Shown here in pieces: positions 1 to 8,014 of a stretch of DNA of 64,000 nt. Origin of the DNA: Desulfurivibrio dismutans (GTDB taxonomy: Bacteria; Desulfobacterota; Desulfobulbia; Desulfobulbales; Desulfurivibrionaceae); NCBI RefSeq assembly GCF_029210385.1, contig NZ_JARGDQ010000001.1, positions 1-64,000 on the forward strand. Direction: 5' to 3'. The stretch's first letter is position 1, and the number at the start of each line of letters is the position of its first letter. The position numbers were made by a program, and so were the translations under genes. The notes under the pieces are model-generated. The model did no database searches, was not told where the DNA came from, and was given only the letters and a program-made list of their open reading frames with translations.

Positions 1-114
1 AAGGGCAAAGACCAGCATCGGCACGATCACCAGCCCGCCGCCGATCCCCAGCAGCCCAGCCAGCACCCCGGCCACCGCGCCGAGGGCCAGATAAAGCGGT
101 AAAACCGCTAGCAT
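1..114 (-). CDS. TauE/SafE family membrane permease, N-terminal fragment (runs off left edge)
   Basis: Only the first 38 codons are inside the window; the gene continues to the left. The start ATG is at 114-112. The peptide is a long hydrophobic segment with a glycine-rich GLLGIGGGLVIVP motif, the hallmark of the first repeat of TauE/SafE (DUF81) permeases, which are thought to export sulfite, sulfoacetate or other small anions across the inner membrane. A hairpin with a T-run on the same strand lies just upstream at 144-174. A second, different TauE/SafE gene is cut by the right edge of the window. The substrate cannot be told from this fragment. Confidence 0.8.
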   Translation of the reverse strand, partial: MLAVLPLYLALGAVAGVLAGLLGIGGGLVIVPMLVFAL

Positions 115-143
115 AAGCAAAACTCTCGGGTTAAGGTTGGATC

Positions 144-174
144 AAAAAACCCGGATCAACATGGTCGATCCGGG
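144..174 (-). terminator. intrinsic terminator-like hairpin upstream of the left-edge permease
   Basis: Read on the minus strand, CCCGGATC and GATCCGGG form a perfect 8-bp stem around a 9-base loop, followed by six T. It could end minus-strand transcripts that run through the pseudopilin gene from bzaF, or act as a leader attenuator for the permease. The stem resembles the terminators after the riboswitches at 23405-23438 and 34386-34422. Confidence 0.55.
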
Positions 175-250
175 TGGCACTGTCAAGCTCTCAAAATTGC
201 TAACTTATCGCTTAAAAGACGTCGGTCGCAACTTGTTTTAAGGAGAAACC

Positions 251-745
251 ATGAGATTACAAGTTTTTAAATTCAGCCATCGACATCCTTGCCGTGGGTT
301 TGCCCTGCCCCAACTGGTGATTGTCCTGTTCGTTGGGGCCCTGCTGGCGGCTGTGTTTTTCAGTCGGACAGGAGGGGGCGGCCCCGAACACAATGCCCAG
401 GTCGCCGATCTGAAAACCCATTTGCGATACGCCCAGGCGCGGGCCATGGAGGCGCAGGGGCCGGAAGATCCCCGTTTCTGGGGCATCCGGCGCAACGGGG
501 GCAGCTATCAAATGGTTGTCATCGAGGCCGACGGCGAGCAGACCCACCGTATTCTTCCCGGCGAGGAAGATATCACCGTGGTGGCCGAACGGCTGAATTT
601 TGTCGATTCCTTCCAGGCCGTCTATTTCGATCGCCAGGGCCGGCCCTACGTCGGCGACCCACCGGCTCGACCCGGCACCCATGTCGATGTGACCGTCGGT
701 TATCGGGCGGTCAAAGTAATCCGCAACACCGGAATCATTCCCTGA
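251..745 (+). CDS. pseudopilin-like protein with class III signal, position 5 Gln
   Basis: A 164-residue protein with a short basic leader and a prepilin-type cleavage and membrane region at about residues 16-38 (GFALPQLVIVLFVGALLAAV). The Gly before the cut and Phe after it are typical of type IV pilins and type II secretion pseudopilins. The +5 residue is Gln rather than the usual Glu, and +4 is Pro, so it may not assemble like a major pilin. The rest is a soluble domain without cysteines. A strong ribosome site (AAGGAGAAACC) sits before the ATG. No other pilus or secretion gene lies nearby, so the partner machine is unknown; a GspH/FimT-like minor pseudopilin is the best guess. Confidence 0.6.
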   Translation: MRLQVFKFSHRHPCRGFALPQLVIVLFVGALLAAVFFSRTGGGGPEHNAQVADLKTHLRYAQARAMEAQGPEDPRFWGIRRNGGSYQMVVIEADGEQTHRILPGEEDITVVAERLNFVDSFQAVYFDRQGRPYVGDPPARPGTHVDVTVGYRAVKVIRNTGIIP

Positions 746-755
746 ACAGTTTGAC

Positions 756-2063
756 TCACCGCTTGGCCGGGCTGGTGCAGTCGCTGAAGATGGCCTCGGC
801 GTTCTTGGCGGCGCAGAACTCGCCGCACATGGTGCAGGTCTTCTGGTCCCCGGGGCTGCGGCTGTCCCGGATCTGGCGGGCTTGCGGGCCGAACAGACCC
901 AGCTCAAACTGCTGATCCCACTGCATGTCCCGCCTGGCCCGGCTCATGTTCCGGTCCCGGTCCTTGGCCCGGTTGCCCAGCTTGACGATGTCGCCCATGT
1001 GGACTGCCAGCTTGGCCACCCGCACGCCCTCGCGAACATCGGCCTCGTTGGGCAGGGCCAGGTGCTCGGCCGGGGTGATGTAGCAGATCAGGTCGGCGCC
1101 GTAGCGGGAGGAGGAAGCGGCGCCGACGGCAGCGGTGACGTGGTCGTAACCGGCCCCGATATCGCAGGGCAGCGGCCCCAGCACGTAGTAGGGGGCATCA
1201 CCGGACATCCGCTTCTGCAACTGGATGTTGCCCTCGATTTCATCCAGGGGCACGTGGCCCGGCCCTTCCACCATCATCTGGCAGCCCATCTCCCGGCCCA
1301 GTTCGGCCAGCTCACAGTTGATCACCAGTTCCGCCACCTGGGCTCGGTCCGAGGAGTCGTGGATGGCCCCGGCCCGGATGCCGTTGCCCAGGCTCAGGAC
1401 CACGTCATGGCGGCGCAAAATCTCCGCCACCCGGTCGAACTGGGTGTACAGGGGGTTGTCGCGGTTGTTGGCCAGCATCCAGGCGATCATCTGGGTGCCG
1501 CCCTTGGAGACCAGGCCGCCGTAGCGGTAGCCCTGTTTGCGCAGCCGCTCGATGGTATAGAGGTTGATGCCGCAGTGGATGGCCATGAAGCTGATGCCGT
1601 CGGCGCACTGCTGTTCGATCAGGTCGAACAACAGCTCTTCATCCAGCTTGTTGGGGTTGCCGTAGCGGCGGGAGGCCTCGCAGAAGGCCTGGTAGAGGGG
1701 GACGTTGCCCACCGGCAGGGCGGTGGCGGCCAGCACCCGGCGCCGGACTTCGTCAAGATTGCCGCCCACCGACAGCTCCATCAGGGTGTCGGCCCCTTCC
1801 TCTTCGGCGGCCTTGGCCTTGGTCTCCTCGGCGGCGAAATCGATGATGTCGCTGGAGGTGCCGATGCTGGCGTTGACCTTGGTCCTCAGGCCTCGGCCGA
1901 TGCCCACCGCCCGCTGCTGCCGCCCGTGGTTGCAGGGAATGACGATGGTGCCCCGGGCGACGCCCTCTTGCACCATTTCCACGGCCACCCCTTCGGCGGC
2001 GGCCACTTGGGCCATTTCGTCGCTAATTTCTCCTGCCCTTGCCCGTTCAATCTGAGTTGCCAT
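756..2063 (-). CDS. bzaF: ThiC-family radical SAM enzyme, probable 5-hydroxybenzimidazole synthase BzaF
   Basis: A 435-residue ThiC-like protein. The start at 2063 is chosen for the AAGGAG site just before it; longer frames would run back through the leader terminator. The C-terminal cluster motif is CTMCGEFC. It departs from the canonical ThiC at 36007-37299 where that protein is most typical: SKGGTQ instead of SRGGSF, GNGIRAGAIHDSSDR instead of GDGIRPGCLADATDR, and GPLPCDIGAGYDHV instead of GPLVTDIAPGYDHI. BzaF is the ThiC paralogue that turns aminoimidazole ribotide into 5-hydroxybenzimidazole, the lower ligand of anaerobic cobamides. A cobalamin riboswitch rather than a thiamin one heads the gene, which strongly favours BzaF. 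No bzaC, bzaD or bzaE is seen here, so the ligand may stay 5-hydroxybenzimidazole. The alternative is a second ThiC. Confidence 0.85.
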   Translation of the reverse strand: MATQIERARAGEISDEMAQVAAAEGVAVEMVQEGVARGTIVIPCNHGRQQRAVGIGRGLRTKVNASIGTSSDIIDFAAEETKAKAAEEEGADTLMELSVGGNLDEVRRRVLAATALPVGNVPLYQAFCEASRRYGNPNKLDEELLFDLIEQQCADGISFMAIHCGINLYTIERLRKQGYRYGGLVSKGGTQMIAWMLANNRDNPLYTQFDRVAEILRRHDVVLSLGNGIRAGAIHDSSDRAQVAELVINCELAELGREMGCQMMVEGPGHVPLDEIEGNIQLQKRMSGDAPYYVLGPLPCDIGAGYDHVTAAVGAASSSRYGADLICYITPAEHLALPNEADVREGVRVAKLAVHMGDIVKLGNRAKDRDRNMSRARRDMQWDQQFELGLFGPQARQIRDSRSPGDQKTCTMCGEFCAAKNAEAIFSDCTSPAKR

Positions 2064-2105
2064 GACCTTGTTCTCCTTGTTCAAGGTTGTGGCGGGGGCA
2101 AAAAC

Positions 2106-2140
2106 AAAAAAAGCCCCCAGCCATGCTAAAATGGCTGGAG
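2106..2140 (-). terminator. intrinsic terminator of the bzaF riboswitch leader
   Basis: On the minus strand CCAGCCAT and ATGGCTGG form a perfect 8-bp stem, followed by GGGGC and a run of seven T. It lies between the cobalamin aptamer and the bzaF start, as expected for a riboswitch that ends transcription when cobalamin is bound. Confidence 0.8.
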
Positions 2141-2193
2141 ACTTTTCCATCATCTCCAGAAAGGTCCCGTCACGCGCGGGAACCGGTTTCCGA

Positions 2194-2360
2194 CCAAGGG
2201 GCAGGCCTTCTGGCTCACGGATCAACGCTTTCCCGAGCCTTCCCGTTCAGCGGAACAGTGGCTTTATTCGAGATCGCTAACCGTTTACAGCGGCGGGACC
2301 GCCCGGGATTTTCACCCGGTTTCCTATTCTCCCCCGGCAATGGCCGGAGGCACCCCTTGG
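2194..2360 (-). promoter_or_regulatory. cobalamin riboswitch upstream of bzaF
   Basis: Read on the minus strand it has the cobalamin aptamer landmarks in order: outer stem CCAAGGGG paired with CCCCTTGG, GGTGCC, GGGAA, the GCGGTCCCGCCGCTGTAA box, GCCACTG, GGGAAGGC and the 3' GTGAGCCAGAAGGCCTGCC box. It precedes a terminator and the bzaF start. It is the most diverged of the four copies in the window. Confidence 0.92.
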
Positions 2361-2385
2361 TTGACTGCTTTTTGCAAACCTGGCA

Positions 2386-2414
2386 AAGTTAGCCGGAACC
2401 CGAGTTTCTTGCAA
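2386..2414 (-). promoter_or_regulatory. possible sigma-70 promoter for the bzaF leader
   Basis: Minus strand TTGCAA, a 17-base spacer, then TAACTT. The predicted start, about 2379, lies just ahead of the riboswitch. The boxes are imperfect, so this is tentative. Confidence 0.4.
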
Positions 2415-2572
2415 GCTTCTTGTCGACCTCGGCCAGGGCAACGTCAAAGTCGGCCGCCACCCCCGGGCCACAGCAATGACTTTGACGGGTCCCTGCGATT
2501 GTGGCAGGCGGGCCGGTGTGGCCGGCAACGTTGGTGGTTGCAAGCAAAAGCTTGCCGGAAAAGGTGAAAAAT

Positions 2573-2989
2573 ATGCGCATTAACAGAACACTGACCATAC
2601 CGGAAACGGAACTGGAATTTACCGCCATCCGGGCCGGCGGGCCGGGCGGGCAGCACGTCAACAAGGTCGCTAGCGCCATCCAGCTCTTTTTTGATATCCG
2701 GGCCTCCTCCCTGCCGGAGCTTTACAAGGAGCGGCTGCTGGCCCTCAGCGACCGGCGGATCACCGCCGACGGGGTGGTGGTGATCAAGGCGGCGCGCCAT
2801 CGCAGCCAGGAGAAGAACAAGGAGGAGGCCCGCCAGCGTTTGCGCGAACTGATCGCGGCGGTAACCAGGGAGCCTAAGAAACGCAAACCCACCCGCCCCA
2901 CCAAGGCCGCCAGGAAAAAACGGATGGACGCCAAAACCCGCACTTCCAGGATCAAGGGGCTGCGCAAGCAGGTTGGCTCCGGTGATTGA
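2573..2989 (+). CDS. arfB: peptidyl-tRNA hydrolase ArfB / release-factor-like protein
   Basis: A 138-residue protein with the catalytic GGQ loop (RAGGPGGQHVNKVAS, about residues 20-34) shared by class I release factors and ArfB (YaeJ). The C-terminal tail is strongly basic (KKRKPTRPTKAARKKR), which in ArfB enters the empty mRNA channel of stalled ribosomes so that the GGQ can release the peptide. Length fits the family (about 140). The start ATG at 2573 gives the usual N-terminus MRINRTLTIPE; a frame open from 2501 is ignored. It stands alone on the plus strand, divergent from the bzaF leader. Confidence 0.93.
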   Translation: MRINRTLTIPETELEFTAIRAGGPGGQHVNKVASAIQLFFDIRASSLPELYKERLLALSDRRITADGVVVIKAARHRSQEKNKEEARQRLRELIAAVTREPKKRKPTRPTKAARKKRMDAKTRTSRIKGLRKQVGSGD

Positions 2990-3240
2990 ATGTTTTTGTC
3001 AGGTAGTTTAATGTTTTCCTCGGGCAATGTTACATTGAAGTACCATTTGTGATTACGTCTAAAATTAATGGTTGCTTTGATCTCGCGGCTGTGTCAACTT
3101 TATGTTAAGGTAAGTTTTGTTGTAGTTTTCTGTTCTTGGCAAAGTTTACAATCAAGCCTGGTGCGTCTATGGCCACGGCCATGTAATGACGGTCAAAGTG
3201 GTTTTCGGCTTATCGGCTTTATTTTCTACTTGAGTGACAG

Positions 3241-5013
3241 ATGCAGACCCCGGTTAATTCCATAGACACTGAGCTTCCCGCAGACACTGAGCTTCCCGCC
3301 GAGCAACTGCTGGATATGATCCAGACCGGTTTATTGCTCTGCCATGATAATGGCCGGCTTTTTTTTGCCAATCAGTGGGCCAGGGAAATGCTGGATCGTG
3401 CCGGGGTGGAGCTGGCGGAGAAAGTCTGCCAAAGCCTGTTCGCTAAAGACGATGTTACTTGCGCCACCTGCCCTGCGGCCGGTGCTGCCGCCGGCGCTCG
3501 TCAAGGTCGCCAGGCGCTTACCATTAACGGGAAAAACGGTGGTATGCATCTTAAAATCTACTGCCGGTCGTGGCAGGGATATCAGTTGCTGACCATCCAT
3601 GATGTGACGGAAGAGATCAGTCTGCTCAGGCGCTCTGAGTTACATAAAAAAGAGCTGCTGGCCAAAAATGTGCTGCTTGAGCGCAGCCGCCGTCGCAATG
3701 CGGCCGAGCAGGATTTTCTGGCTCAATTGATGAACAACCTGCCCGATGCCCTGGTGGCGGTGGATGAAGCCTTTCGTGTCGAGCGGAAAAACAGTGAGGC
3801 GGAAAAGATGTTGGCCGTCGATAACTCCCAGTGTTTCGCTTTGTTGGGGCGCGCCGCGCCATGTCCGGATTGCCCGGCCCGGCACGGCTTCGCCTGGGCC
3901 GCCGGGCAGAAAAAAAGTCACGAGATCGACGGGCGGATTGTTACCGAGATCTTTTCTGCCGGGCCCAACGGCCGGGGCGGGTTGCTGCTCTTTCGCGACA
4001 ACACCCGGCAGGTGAAACTGATCAGTCAGATCCGCGAACATCGCGAGGAAATTGCCAACAAGAATCAATTACTTTCGCTGCTGGTGGATTTCGGCACCTA
4101 TCTGCAACAGGAAAATGACGGCCTGGAAGTGGCGGTCTATTTCCTGCATTCCATTTTGCCGGTGCTGCACCGGGGGGCGGCGGCCGTACTGGTGCATAGT
4201 ACCCGGCCGGGGGTGCTCTGGCTGAGCCAGCAGCGGGGAATAGAAGCGGCCGATTTCGAGCGGATCAGGAAGGCCTGTCTTACCAGGGAGTTTTCTCAGG
4301 ATCTATCGGCTGGGCTGGTCCCATCCCCGGTGCTTCCCTGGTCCGCAGGAACCCAGTTGCCGTTGGTGGGGTCCACGGGCCGGCGGATCGGTCTGGTGAT
4401 CATGGAAGGGGTGCTGGCCGAGGAGCAAAAAGATAAGCTCAAACTGGTTCTTGAGCCCCTGGGCGCTTATTTCCAGAACCAGATCCTGTTGCGGCAACTG
4501 GAAGATGAAGCCAATACCGACGGGCTTACCGGGCTGTTTAACCGCAGCTATCTTAATAAGGCCCTGGTAGAGGAACAGGACAAGTTCAACGAGTACGGCA
4601 CCCCTTACTCATTGGTCCTGGCCGATGTTAACAAGCTTAAAAAACTAAACGATGAATACGGCCATGAGGCCGGCGACCGGTTGATCGTTACCGTTGCGCA
4701 GGAACTAAAGAAAAGCCTGCGGCCCACCGATATCGTGGCCAGAACCGGGGGGGACGAATTTGTGCTGTTGATGTCCAACTGCCCGGAGGTTGATGCCGGC
4801 CATTTTGTCCAGCGCCTGAAAAATCAGGTTTTCCGCCACCAGCAGCTGGATTTGGACAACGGCGAAAAATTTCCCATTACCCTCAGCCTTGGGTGGGCCG
4901 GTATTGACGCTGATGTCGGTGAGGCAAACAGCGCGACCCTGCTCAAAGAGGCGGATAAAAGGATGTATGCTGATAAGCAGCAGTTTTACCGGGAGCAGTC
5001 ACGTTATCGCTAA
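3241..5013 (+). CDS. PAS-GAF-GGDEF diguanylate cyclase
   Basis: A 590-residue cytoplasmic signalling protein. PAS-like domains lie at about 25-120 and 160-260, each carrying a CxxCP motif (CATCP, CPDCP), then a GAF-like region at about 280-415, and a C-terminal GGDEF domain at about 420-585 with an intact RTGGDEF active site and the DGLTGLFNR entry motif. It should make cyclic di-GMP. The paired cysteines in the PAS domains could sense redox state or bind a metal; that is inference. Near the N-terminus DTELPA is repeated twice, from an 18-bp tandem repeat at about 3267-3302. The CheZ-like gene follows after 67 bp and may be co-transcribed. The ribosome site is weak. Confidence 0.88.
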   Translation: MQTPVNSIDTELPADTELPAEQLLDMIQTGLLLCHDNGRLFFANQWAREMLDRAGVELAEKVCQSLFAKDDVTCATCPAAGAAAGARQGRQALTINGKNGGMHLKIYCRSWQGYQLLTIHDVTEEISLLRRSELHKKELLAKNVLLERSRRRNAAEQDFLAQLMNNLPDALVAVDEAFRVERKNSEAEKMLAVDNSQCFALLGRAAPCPDCPARHGFAWAAGQKKSHEIDGRIVTEIFSAGPNGRGGLLLFRDNTRQVKLISQIREHREEIANKNQLLSLLVDFGTYLQQENDGLEVAVYFLHSILPVLHRGAAAVLVHSTRPGVLWLSQQRGIEAADFERIRKACLTREFSQDLSAGLVPSPVLPWSAGTQLPLVGSTGRRIGLVIMEGVLAEEQKDKLKLVLEPLGAYFQNQILLRQLEDEANTDGLTGLFNRSYLNKALVEEQDKFNEYGTPYSLVLADVNKLKKLNDEYGHEAGDRLIVTVAQELKKSLRPTDIVARTGGDEFVLLMSNCPEVDAGHFVQRLKNQVFRHQQLDLDNGEKFPITLSLGWAGIDADVGEANSATLLKEADKRMYADKQQFYREQSRYR

Positions 5014-5080
5014 CGGTTGAGAGTAAACGAGGCAACTGCCGGATTTTGGCTGCCTATATTTTCAAGGGATGAGTGACTAA

Positions 5081-5719
5081 ATGGCAAACGACCACAATCC
5101 GCAAATGGAAGAACAGCTCAAGGCCCTGGTGGACATTACCGATGCCCTGCTCCGGGGTGATTTTAAGGAAACTCCGCCGGAAATTGACGCCGAGGGGCTG
5201 CTTTCGGTGCTGGCCAGACAGATCAACACCATGCTGCTCAACATGCGGACCATGCAGACGCCGCTGGCCAATGCCGGAGAGCAGGCGCCTTTTCTGGTCG
5301 GTAATGCCCGGGATGTGGTGGAGTTGATGGAACAGGCCACCGGGGAGGTGCTGGACAAGGCCGACAGGGTGATTGTTCAGGCCGAGCTGCTGGAGCAGCG
5401 GCTTGGTGGCACAGGCCAGCAGGAACAAGCCGACAATGTGGCGTTAGTGGCTGAAATTAAGGCGGCGGTTTATGATATCATTGCCTCCCAGTCGTACCAG
5501 GATGTCGCCCGGCAGCGGATGGAAAAGCAGATCGCCGATCTCAACCAGGTGCGAGACTGGCTCATTGAGGTGCTGGTGGTGTTAAATCTTAAGAAAGACA
5601 GTTCGGCGGCCAATATCGAGAAGAAAAAGGAACTGTTGCGCGAGGTGTATAACGACAGCACTCCGTCTTCGCTCAAGCAGGATCTGGTCGACGAACTGTT
5701 GAGCGAATACGGTTTTTAG
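5081..5719 (+). CDS. cheZ: CheZ-like phosphatase
   Basis: A 212-residue, mostly helical protein. Its segment IIASQSYQDVARQRMEK (about residues 133-149) matches the CheZ active-site helix, keeping the Asp and the Gln four residues later that drive dephosphorylation of phospho-CheY. The extreme C-terminus, VDELLSEYGF, resembles the CheY-binding peptide of CheZ. No chemotaxis genes lie nearby; the neighbour upstream is the GGDEF protein, so it may act on a stand-alone response regulator. The ATG follows a GGATGAG ribosome site. It is convergent with cobD, with only 20 bp between the stops and no clear terminator. Confidence 0.8.
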   Translation: MANDHNPQMEEQLKALVDITDALLRGDFKETPPEIDAEGLLSVLARQINTMLLNMRTMQTPLANAGEQAPFLVGNARDVVELMEQATGEVLDKADRVIVQAELLEQRLGGTGQQEQADNVALVAEIKAAVYDIIASQSYQDVARQRMEKQIADLNQVRDWLIEVLVVLNLKKDSSAANIEKKKELLREVYNDSTPSSLKQDLVDELLSEYGF

Positions 5720-5739
5720 GCCGTCCTGATCCCCGCATT

Positions 5740-6801
5740 TTACAAGATGACAGCCAGGGCCGCCAGCAGGCGCTGGTTTTCCCGGCGGCTGCGGACGGCG
5801 GTGCGCAAGAAATGGGCATTGAGGCCGCGGAAATTGGCGCAGTCGCGCAGTGCGATGCCTTGCCGCAGCAGCCCGGTGAGCAGGGCGGGGGCTTGGGGGG
5901 TTTCCAGCAGCAGGTAGTTGGCGGTGGCGGGGTAGACTTTAGCGCCGGTGTGCCGGGCCAGTTCGTTGGCCAGCCAGGGCCGTTCCTCGGCCATGAAGCG
6001 GCGGCTGCGGTGGGCGAATTCTTCATCGGTCAGGGCGGCGCCGGCGGCCGCTTCGGCCAGGGTGTTGACGCTCCAAGGTTCCTTGTTGGCCAGGAAAGCG
6101 GCGCGCAAGCGGCGCGGCAGCAGCAGAAAGCCCAGCCGCAGGCCGGGCAGGGCGTAGAACTTGGTCAGGGAGCGCAGGATCAGCAGGTGAGTATTGTGGC
6201 AATGGCCCAGCAGGGAGACCTCCGGGCAGAAGTCGGCAAAGGCCTCATCCAGCAGCAGGTGGCAGCGGTGGCTTTTGGCGGCGTCGGCAATGGTCGTTAC
6301 TTCGTCCCGGCTTAAGGCGTGGCCGGTGGGGTTGTTGGGGTTGCAGAGCAGGGCCAGGTCGCAGTCGGCCATGGCGGCAATGAAGGGTGCCGGTTCGATG
6401 CGAAACTCCTTTTTCCTGCTCAAGCGCAGCCACTTGATTTCCGCCCCCGCCAGCCGGGCGGCCCGTTCATATTCACCAAACCCTGGGGCGGTCAGCAGCA
6501 CCCGGCGGGGCTTGAGTACCCGCAGGGCCAGGTAGATCAGCTCGGTGCTGCCGTTGCCGGCCAGCAGCAGCTCGGGGTTGACCCGGTAGGCCTCGGCGAT
6601 GGCCGCTACCAGTTGCCCGGCCAGGGGGTCGGGGTAATGGCCCAGCCGGTCGATGGTGTCGATGATCGCTTGGCGGGCCGCCGGCGGCATCCCCAGTGGG
6701 TTAATGGAGGCGCTGAAGTCCAGCAGTTCCTCTTCCGGGCGTCCGGCTTGGGCGGCCAGTTGGCGCAGGTTGCCGCCGTGGGGGGTGGTGGTTAATTGCA
6801 T
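5740..6801 (-). CDS. cobD: threonine-phosphate decarboxylase CobD
   Basis: A 353-residue fold-type I PLP enzyme of the aminotransferase class. SASINPLGMP near the N-terminus and the PLP-lysine segment SLTKFYALPGLRLG (about residues 222-235) are typical. It decarboxylates L-threonine-O-3-phosphate to (R)-1-amino-2-propanol phosphate, the linker between the corrin ring and the nucleotide loop. It is the last gene of the cobalamin operon and follows CbiB, which uses its product. The start at 6801 is chosen for the GAGG site upstream and the usual MQLTTTPHGGN beginning; the frame is open to 6822. A palindromic repeat fills most of the gap to cbiB. Confidence 0.93.
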   Translation of the reverse strand: MQLTTTPHGGNLRQLAAQAGRPEEELLDFSASINPLGMPPAARQAIIDTIDRLGHYPDPLAGQLVAAIAEAYRVNPELLLAGNGSTELIYLALRVLKPRRVLLTAPGFGEYERAARLAGAEIKWLRLSRKKEFRIEPAPFIAAMADCDLALLCNPNNPTGHALSRDEVTTIADAAKSHRCHLLLDEAFADFCPEVSLLGHCHNTHLLILRSLTKFYALPGLRLGFLLLPRRLRAAFLANKEPWSVNTLAEAAAGAALTDEEFAHRSRRFMAEERPWLANELARHTGAKVYPATANYLLLETPQAPALLTGLLRQGIALRDCANFRGLNAHFLRTAVRSRRENQRLLAALAVIL

Positions 6802-6910
6802 GAAAATACCTCGTGGTGGCACTTGTGGTAAACGTTCAGCGGTACAGTTCTCCGGCGTAAGCCCCGGGTAACCAAAACACCAGAGCCAATAACTTGCTGA
6901 TGTAACGGGC

Positions 6911-7018
6911 CGTAACCGAGCAGCCGTGCCGCAGATTGTGGCAAGCAGCCAGGCGCCGCGTACTCCTGTACGTAAGCCTGGCTGCTCGCCACAAGGTGCG
7001 GTGCGGCTGTTCGGTTAC
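6911..7018. repeat. palindromic repeat, copy A (between cbiB and cobD)
   Basis: A 108-bp inverted repeat. Its outer arms (CGTAACCGAGCAGCCG and CGGCTGTTCGGTTACG) match each other but differ from those of other copies; the inner arms (GTGCCGCA..TTGTGGC) are shared. The TAA stop of cbiB (7017-7015) lies inside the right arm. Its orientation is opposite to the copies inside genes. Confidence 0.85.
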
Positions 7019-7962
7019 GAAGCTAGCAGGATTGCCGTCAGCAGGGCCAGCAGGGCGGTGAGGCGGATGATGGCCCGGGCGTCTTGGCCGGCGGCGCGCA
7101 GATCATGCCGGTTGTCGCCGATAAAGGGTTTGTCTTTGAGTTGGCCGAAATAACTGGTCGGGCCGCCCAACTGGATACCCAGGGCGCCGGCCAGGGCCGC
7201 TTCCGGAATGCCGCTGTTGGGGCTGGCGTGGTTGCGGCCGTCCCGCCGCATGATCCGCCAGGCGGCGGTGGCCCGGCTAGGTCGACCGTAGTCCAGCAGC
7301 CAGACGGCCAGGATGATCAGCAGGGCGGTGAGCCGGGCCGGCAGATAGTTGGCTAGATCATCGAGCCGGGCCGAGGCCCGCCCCAGTTCGACGTATTTTT
7401 CATTTTTATACCCCACCATGGAATCCAGAGTATTGATCGCCTTGTAGGCCAGGGCCAGGGGCAGCCCGCCCAGGCCCAGGTAGAATAGCGGTGCGACGAT
7501 ACCGTCGGAGGCGTTTTCCGCCAGGGTTTCCAGGGCCGCCCGCCGCACCCCGTCGGCATCCAAGGCGGCGGTGTCCCGGCCGACGATATGGCTGAGCAGT
7601 TCCCGGGCCCGTTGCAGATCATCGCAGACCAGAACCTCTCGCACCCGCAGCAGCAACTCCCGCGCCGAGATGGTGGCGGCGGCCAGATAAAGCACCAGCA
7701 AAGCCGCCAGCAGCCCCGCCCAGCCCCCGCCGCCGCTTGCCAAACGGGTAAGGGCCAGCCCCGCCGCCCAAGCGCCCAGGGGCACCACCGCCGCCAGCAG
7801 CACTCCGGCCAGCCGCAAATTTTTCAGCCGCCGCAGCAAGGCTTCCAGCCGGACAATGACGGCGCCGATCAGCCGCACCGGGTGGGGCAGCCGCGGCGGG
7901 TCACCGACCAGAGCGTCGATGAAAAAGGCCAGGGCGACAATCAGGGGGGAAAAGGTAAGCAT
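7015..7962 (-). CDS. cbiB: adenosylcobinamide-phosphate synthase CbiB
   Basis: A 315-residue polytopic inner-membrane protein. The N-terminal ALAFFIDALVGDPPRLPHPVRLIG and the central ENASDGIVAPLFY are signatures of CbiB/CobD(aerobic). It joins aminopropanol or its phosphate to adenosylcobyric acid, giving adenosylcobinamide (phosphate). The ATG at 7962 has GGGAGTGG in front; an in-frame GTG 15 bases earlier is possible. The stop codon lies in the arm of palindromic repeat copy A, so insertion or decay of that repeat may have reset the C-terminus, which ends LTALLALLTAILLAS. It sits between cbiP and cobD. Confidence 0.93.
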   Translation of the reverse strand: MLTFSPLIVALAFFIDALVGDPPRLPHPVRLIGAVIVRLEALLRRLKNLRLAGVLLAAVVPLGAWAAGLALTRLASGGGGWAGLLAALLVLYLAAATISARELLLRVREVLVCDDLQRARELLSHIVGRDTAALDADGVRRAALETLAENASDGIVAPLFYLGLGGLPLALAYKAINTLDSMVGYKNEKYVELGRASARLDDLANYLPARLTALLIILAVWLLDYGRPSRATAAWRIMRRDGRNHASPNSGIPEAALAGALGIQLGGPTSYFGQLKDKPFIGDNRHDLRAAGQDARAIIRLTALLALLTAILLAS

Positions 7963-8014
7963 CACAGCCACTCCCACGAGGCGAGGAACGGCGGGATTTT
8001 ATCTTGCTCAGGTG

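Noticed and set aside
882-2129. 415-codon plus-strand open frame opposite bzaF
   Set aside because: It is antisense to a clear ThiC-family gene and a riboswitch leader; its His/Gly/Val-rich translation is typical of shadow frames in GC-rich DNA.
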